From Prevotellaceae bacterium (GTDB lineage Bacteria > Bacteroidota > Bacteroidia > Bacteroidales > UBA932), in NCBI GenBank assembly GCA_031284065.1, contig JAITAP010000121.1:1-9845 (forward strand): a stretch of 9,845 nt of DNA, read 5' to 3'. Shown here one piece after another: positions 6,733-9,845 of the stretch; positions within the stretch are counted from its first letter, which is position 1, and every line of letters starts with the position of its first letter. Below the pieces are notes generated by a model. That model was not told the origin of the DNA. It was given only the letters and a program-made list of their open reading frames with translations, and ran no database searches. Position numbers and translations under genes: made by a program.

Positions 6733-8127
6733 ATGAAACGATTATTTCAGCTATCAACTTTAGCTACAGGAACAAGCATCCTGCTTTCGGGTTGCGCCGA
6801 CGCTACCGGCAATAGCCAAGCACAGCCCAACATTATTTTTATACTTGCCGACGATTTAGGCTCGGCTGATGTAGGCGCTTACGGCAGCGAGTATATCCAA
6901 ACGCCCAATATAGACCGGTTGGCTTCGGAGGGGCTTTCCTTTACGCAAGCCTACGCCGGCGCAAGCGTATCTTCGCCGGCGCGCTGCACTTTCCTGACGG
7001 GTTTACATGCCGGACACGGCCGTATCCGCAGCAACTTTGCCCGGCAAGGCGCCATTGAGGGCAGAAAGGGAAACGCCGTGATTCACCGCCCAAATCTCCT
7101 GCCTCAAGATTCGACCATCGCAAATGTGTTGAGCAATAACGGATACCATACGATTTTGGTCAACAAGTGGCACGTGGATGGTTTTGATACTGCGGCTCAT
7201 CCGTTGAACAGAGGGTTTCAGGAGTTTTACGGCTGGCTCGTGCCGGAGCACCGTAGCCATAACCACTACCCGGAAATTCGCTACCGCAACCGGGAGCAAT
7301 ACGCTATTGACGAAAATCTGGATGGCAAACGGGCGCTTCACTGCACGGACATTGCCACCGATGAGGCTATTGATTTTATAAAGCGCGAAAAAAACAAGCC
7401 TTTTTTTCTGTTCCTGACCTACAATGCGCCTCACACCCCCCTACACGCCAAGTCGCTGGATGCGTACAAGGACGTTGACCTTCCGGAAAAAGACAAAGCA
7501 TACGCCGCTCTGGTAACACACTTGGATGCAGCCATCGGGCGTGTGCTGAGCGAAGTGAAGTTTGCCGGAATAGAGGACGAAACAGTCATTATTTTTGCCT
7601 CCGATAACGGCGGCTCTACCGAAGCGCAGCTGGAAAAAATCCGCCAGAATGGAGCGCTACGGGGCTATAAGGGGCAATTGTATGAAGGCGGATTGCGGGT
7701 TCCTTTGATTATAAAAACCGGCGATAAAAAAATCGCCGGTAAAAAGTCCGACTTCCCGACTTATTTTCCCGACCTGTTTGCCACGCTGGTCGATTTGTCA
7801 GGCGCTCACACTTCGCTGAAAACAGACGGCGTGAGCTTACTTCCGGAGTTTAAATCTCCCAATAGCCTCGACGCATCTCAGCGCAGCCTCTACTGGGAGC
7901 AGTACCCCAGGCAAGGCATTGCGCAGGCAGCCAGGCGAGGCGAATGGAAGCTGATAAAGCACAGCGTGCAGGCAGAGTACGAGCTGTACAACCTGAAAAC
8001 CGACCCCTCGGAAACAACCAATGTGGCTCTCCAATACCCCGACGTTGTAAGCGCTTTGGCTACAGAACTGAAAAACGCGCATACGGAATCCGACTGGTGG
8101 CCTGTATCGGAAAAAATCATTTACTAA
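6733..8127 (+). CDS. S1-family sulfatase, serine type, lipoprotein
   Basis: A 464-residue arylsulfatase-fold enzyme that hydrolyses sulfate esters, probably from a sugar. The lipobox LLSGC puts the acylated Cys at residue 21, so it is membrane-anchored. Metal-ligand Asp40 and Asp41 lie in LADDLG. The active-site signature S-S-P-A-R is at 80-84 (SSPARCTFLTG), with Ser80 expected to become formylglycine; this is the Ser form processed by anaerobic radical-SAM maturases. Further hallmarks are GHGRIRSN (94-101), NKWH (144-147), NAPHTP (231-236), SDNGG (290-294) and RGYKGQLYEGGLRVP (310-324, Lys313). KWH is preceded by Asn where Gly is usual. The length and C-terminus (HTESDWWP) are normal. The GHxxIRxN motif occurs in sulfatases often labelled arylsulfatase A; I cannot assign the S1 subfamily or the sulfate position. 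The next sulfatase begins 21 nt downstream. Confidence 0.93.
   Translation: MKRLFQLSTLATGTSILLSGCADATGNSQAQPNIIFILADDLGSADVGAYGSEYIQTPNIDRLASEGLSFTQAYAGASVSSPARCTFLTGLHAGHGRIRSNFARQGAIEGRKGNAVIHRPNLLPQDSTIANVLSNNGYHTILVNKWHVDGFDTAAHPLNRGFQEFYGWLVPEHRSHNHYPEIRYRNREQYAIDENLDGKRALHCTDIATDEAIDFIKREKNKPFFLFLTYNAPHTPLHAKSLDAYKDVDLPEKDKAYAALVTHLDAAIGRVLSEVKFAGIEDETVIIFASDNGGSTEAQLEKIRQNGALRGYKGQLYEGGLRVPLIIKTGDKKIAGKKSDFPTYFPDLFATLVDLSGAHTSLKTDGVSLLPEFKSPNSLDASQRSLYWEQYPRQGIAQAARRGEWKLIKHSVQAEYELYNLKTDPSETTNVALQYPDVVSALATELKNAHTESDWWPVSEKIIY
7717..7740 (-). terminator. Intragenic inverted repeat, terminator-like on the - strand
   Basis: ACCGGCGAT (7717-7725) and ATCGCCGGT (7732-7740) are exact reverse complements around six A residues, inside the first sulfatase gene. 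Read on the - strand, the GC-rich stem is followed by TTTTTAT (7717-7711, partly overlapping the stem), which has the shape of an intrinsic terminator. It could stop antisense transcription, or it could simply reflect the coding of a Gly-Asp-Lys-Lys-Ile-Ala-Gly loop. Confidence 0.35.
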
Positions 8128-8148
8128 CCCATTTTTTATTTTTAAGGT

Positions 8149-9675
8149 ATGAATAATACGCTAAGCAATCAGCTATACGCCACCGGAGTGCTGGCCGGCG
8201 TTCTTTCGACGGCTGCGGTCGCTGCCCAACCTACGGCGGGAGCATCTTCCGGGCAGGAGAAGCCAATGAATGTACTTTTTTTAGCTTCGGACGATATGCG
8301 CACCGAGCTTAACAGCTACGGCAGCGCGGTAGCCCGAACGCCCAACCTTGACCAGCTGGCGCGGCAGGGCGTTCGCTTCGAGCGCGCTTACTGCCAGTAC
8401 CCGCTAAGCGGCCCCTCCCGCTCTTCGCTGCTTACCGGACGCAGACCTACCACCAGCGGGCTTTACAGCAACGCAAACCGTGAATTTTTTGGAGCTACCT
8501 ATCCCGACTGGGTCAGCTTGCCGAAGTACTTCAAGCAGCATGGGTACGCCTCCCTGCGGACTGGCAAGATTTTCCACGGCGGGATAGATGATACTGAGGC
8601 GTGGACGGAGGGAGGCGAGGAGCGAAGATGGAGCGCTCCCGTCAGCACCAAAGCGCCGGCGCAGGTTTCCGAGCAGGAGGTATTGGCGGCGTTGGCAAAA
8701 AGCTTGCCGAAGCTCACGCCGGGTCCCGTTGACCCCAACAGCCACTCCGACCGCTGGCAGGCGGTGGAGGGAAAAGCCGTCGATAGCCTTGGAGATACAA
8801 AAGTTGCCAACAGGGCTATCGAATACATTAAGAGGAGTAAGGAAACGGGAGAACCATTTTTTATTGCGTGCGGATTTTCCAAGCCTCATTCGCCGCTGAT
8901 AGCGCCTGTCGGCTTTTTTGACTTGTACCCGCTTGAGAGTATCCAGCTGCCGCCGGATTTTGCATCTCTTCCTTCCGTTCCGGTTGGTTTTCCGGATGGC
9001 GCTATTCGCCGTACCAACGCTGACCTTTTTATCAATCGCTCGGCTTCTCCGGACGAAGCCCGAGCTATGATTCGCGCCTATCTGGCTTGCGTTAGCTATG
9101 TGGACTGGAACGTTGGACGGGTTATTGCCGAGCTCGACCGGCAGGGACTTCGGGAAAATACCATTATTGTATTTTGGACAGACCACGGTTACCAGCTTGG
9201 AGAAAAAGGCAAGTGGTCGAAAGCCGGATCGCTGTGGGAGCAAGGCGCTCATGTGCCATTTATTATATTAGACCCCCGCGCAAAAGGAAACGGAAACGCC
9301 TCGCCAAGAGTAGTTGAGCTGCTTGATATTTATCCTACTTTGGTGGACCTATGTGGGCTGCCAAAATCTAAAGAGCTGGAAGGTGCGAGCCTTCGTCCGC
9401 TTTTGAACAATCCTTACGCAGAGTGGAATCGTCCGGCGTACACAATCTGGAACGAGCACAACAAGGGCATTACCGGAGTTGCGGTACGCACAGAGCGATG
9501 GCGTTATGCAGAGTTTTTTGGTATTGGTGCGGGCGCTTTCCTCACAGACCCCATAAATGACCCGCACGAGGTGAGAAATCTGGCCTATGATCCGAAGTAC
9601 AAAGATGTAGTAAAACAGCTTCATAAGCTTGCTTCCGATTACGTGGACGGCAAAACAGAGCTTCCCGCGCCCTGA
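8149..9675 (+). CDS. Iduronate-2-sulfatase-like S1 sulfatase, serine type
   Basis: A 508-residue sulfatase resembling the iduronate-2-sulfatase branch (S1_7-like in SulfAtlas terms, by motif only). Metal ligands Asp48 and Asp49 lie in LASDDMRTEL. The signature S-G-P-S-R at 87-91 (SGPSRSSLLTGRRPTTSGLY) has Ser87 as the formylglycine precursor. TGKIFHGG (138-145), GFSKPHSPL (242-250), SYVDWNVGRVIAELD (316-330) and TDHGYQLGEKGKWSK (344-358) line up with iduronate-2-sulfatase hallmarks. The N-terminus is a hydrophobic export signal ending AAVAAQ without a lipobox, so the mature enzyme is probably soluble in the periplasm, unlike its lipoprotein neighbour. The signal has no Lys or Arg before the hydrophobic core, which is unusual. 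The start ATG follows TTTTTAAGGT, much like the TTTTAGGT before susC. Uronate-2-sulfate as substrate is possible, but the branch has varied specificities. Confidence 0.93.
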   Translation: MNNTLSNQLYATGVLAGVLSTAAVAAQPTAGASSGQEKPMNVLFLASDDMRTELNSYGSAVARTPNLDQLARQGVRFERAYCQYPLSGPSRSSLLTGRRPTTSGLYSNANREFFGATYPDWVSLPKYFKQHGYASLRTGKIFHGGIDDTEAWTEGGEERRWSAPVSTKAPAQVSEQEVLAALAKSLPKLTPGPVDPNSHSDRWQAVEGKAVDSLGDTKVANRAIEYIKRSKETGEPFFIACGFSKPHSPLIAPVGFFDLYPLESIQLPPDFASLPSVPVGFPDGAIRRTNADLFINRSASPDEARAMIRAYLACVSYVDWNVGRVIAELDRQGLRENTIIVFWTDHGYQLGEKGKWSKAGSLWEQGAHVPFIILDPRAKGNGNASPRVVELLDIYPTLVDLCGLPKSKELEGASLRPLLNNPYAEWNRPAYTIWNEHNKGITGVAVRTERWRYAEFFGIGAGAFLTDPINDPHEVRNLAYDPKYKDVVKQLHKLASDYVDGKTELPAP

Positions 9676-9708
9676 TGAAAGCTTTTTGTACAAGTCTTTT
9701 TCATCGGG
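9671..9708. terminator. Possible terminator hairpin after second sulfatase
   Basis: CCTGATGAAA (9671-9680) pairs with TTTCATCGGG (9699-9708) over ten positions with one T-G wobble, around an 18-nt loop. The left arm overlaps the stop codon. No U tract follows on either strand. A second interrupted inverted repeat (GGAAAA-g-TTGAA at 9723-9734, TTCAA-ag-TTTTCC at 9743-9755) overlaps the trpF stop. In a convergent gap of only 68 nt one or both may end transcription from both sides. Confidence 0.35.
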
Positions 9709-9743
9709 TAGTAGTGGTTGGCGGAAAAGTTGAAAGTTGAAAT

Positions 9744-9845
9744 TCAAAGTTTTCCCCTGACTGCCTTGATAAATTTACCGACTTCTGCAACGTTTTTCAC
9801 GCCGGGCGACAGCTCAAAGCGGCTGTTTAGGTCGAGCGCTTCGCA
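9744..9845 (-). CDS. trpF: Phosphoribosylanthranilate isomerase, C-terminal end (partial)
   Basis: The - strand encodes the last 33 residues of TrpF, ending at TGA (9746-9744); the rest lies beyond the window. The visible peptide CEALDLNSRFELSPGVKNVA followed by EVGKFIKAVRGKL matches the highly conserved TrpF C-terminus, in which LDxNSxxE-xSPGxK forms the final phosphate-binding region of the TIM barrel and a terminal helix follows. TrpF isomerises phosphoribosylanthranilate in cytoplasmic tryptophan synthesis. It is convergent with the sulfatase gene and unrelated to it in function, so it marks the downstream limit of the glycan locus. Being short, the call rests on this one motif, but that motif is distinctive. 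Confidence 0.85.
   Translation of the reverse strand, partial: CEALDLNSRFELSPGVKNVAEVGKFIKAVRGKL

Noticed and set aside
8404..9252. Open frame of 282 codons on the - strand
   Set aside because: Antisense to the second sulfatase, whose catalytic motifs are in the + frame. The antisense product is Arg- and Ser-rich with no domains.

Overview
The window looks like part of a Bacteroidota (probably Bacteroidales) chromosome. The evidence is a SusC/SusD outer-membrane pair, Bacteroidetes-type lipoprotein signals, A-rich start regions with no strong Shine-Dalgarno, -7 boxes of the TAnnTTTG type, and interspersed repeats of the GTCATTCCGAGCGAAGCGAG kind. The genus cannot be fixed from the sequence.

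Layout. Bases 1-1024 hold no convincing gene. They are a dense intergenic patchwork: a possible leftward -7 box (32-39), a large imperfect inverted repeat (130-245), a GC-rich segment (246-307), a perfect 14-bp hairpin next to a good rightward promoter (382-437), two GGGCGATTCG palindromic repeats (549-561 and 593-612), an uninterrupted (AC)26 microsatellite (617-669), and a structured leader with two hairpins just before the first gene. Four genes follow on the + strand: a SusC-like TonB-dependent transporter (1025-4321), a large SusD-like surface lipoprotein (4358-6619), a lipoprotein S1 sulfatase (6733-8127) and an iduronate-2-sulfatase-like S1 sulfatase (8149-9675). The right edge holds the last 33 codons of trpF on the - strand, which marks the end of the locus.

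How the genes work together (inference from known families). SusD caps the SusC barrel and captures a glycan, SusC imports it using TonB energy, and two serine-type sulfatases remove sulfate esters. This is a compact sulfated-glycan utilisation locus. It has no glycoside hydrolase, polysaccharide lyase, regulator or sulfatase-maturating enzyme in view, so the backbone-cleaving and maturation functions must come from elsewhere. The spacings are susC-susD 36 nt, susD-sulfatase 113 nt (containing a strong hairpin) and sulfatase-sulfatase 21 nt. They fit one operon with a possible expression step after susD.

Most unusual is the upstream region. A 26-unit dinucleotide repeat, rare in bacteria, lies between a recognisable promoter and susC. 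It sits inside a small open frame that would be joined to different downstream frames if the repeat gained or lost a unit. This makes a phase-variable leader or small peptide a testable idea, although the open frames could be chance.
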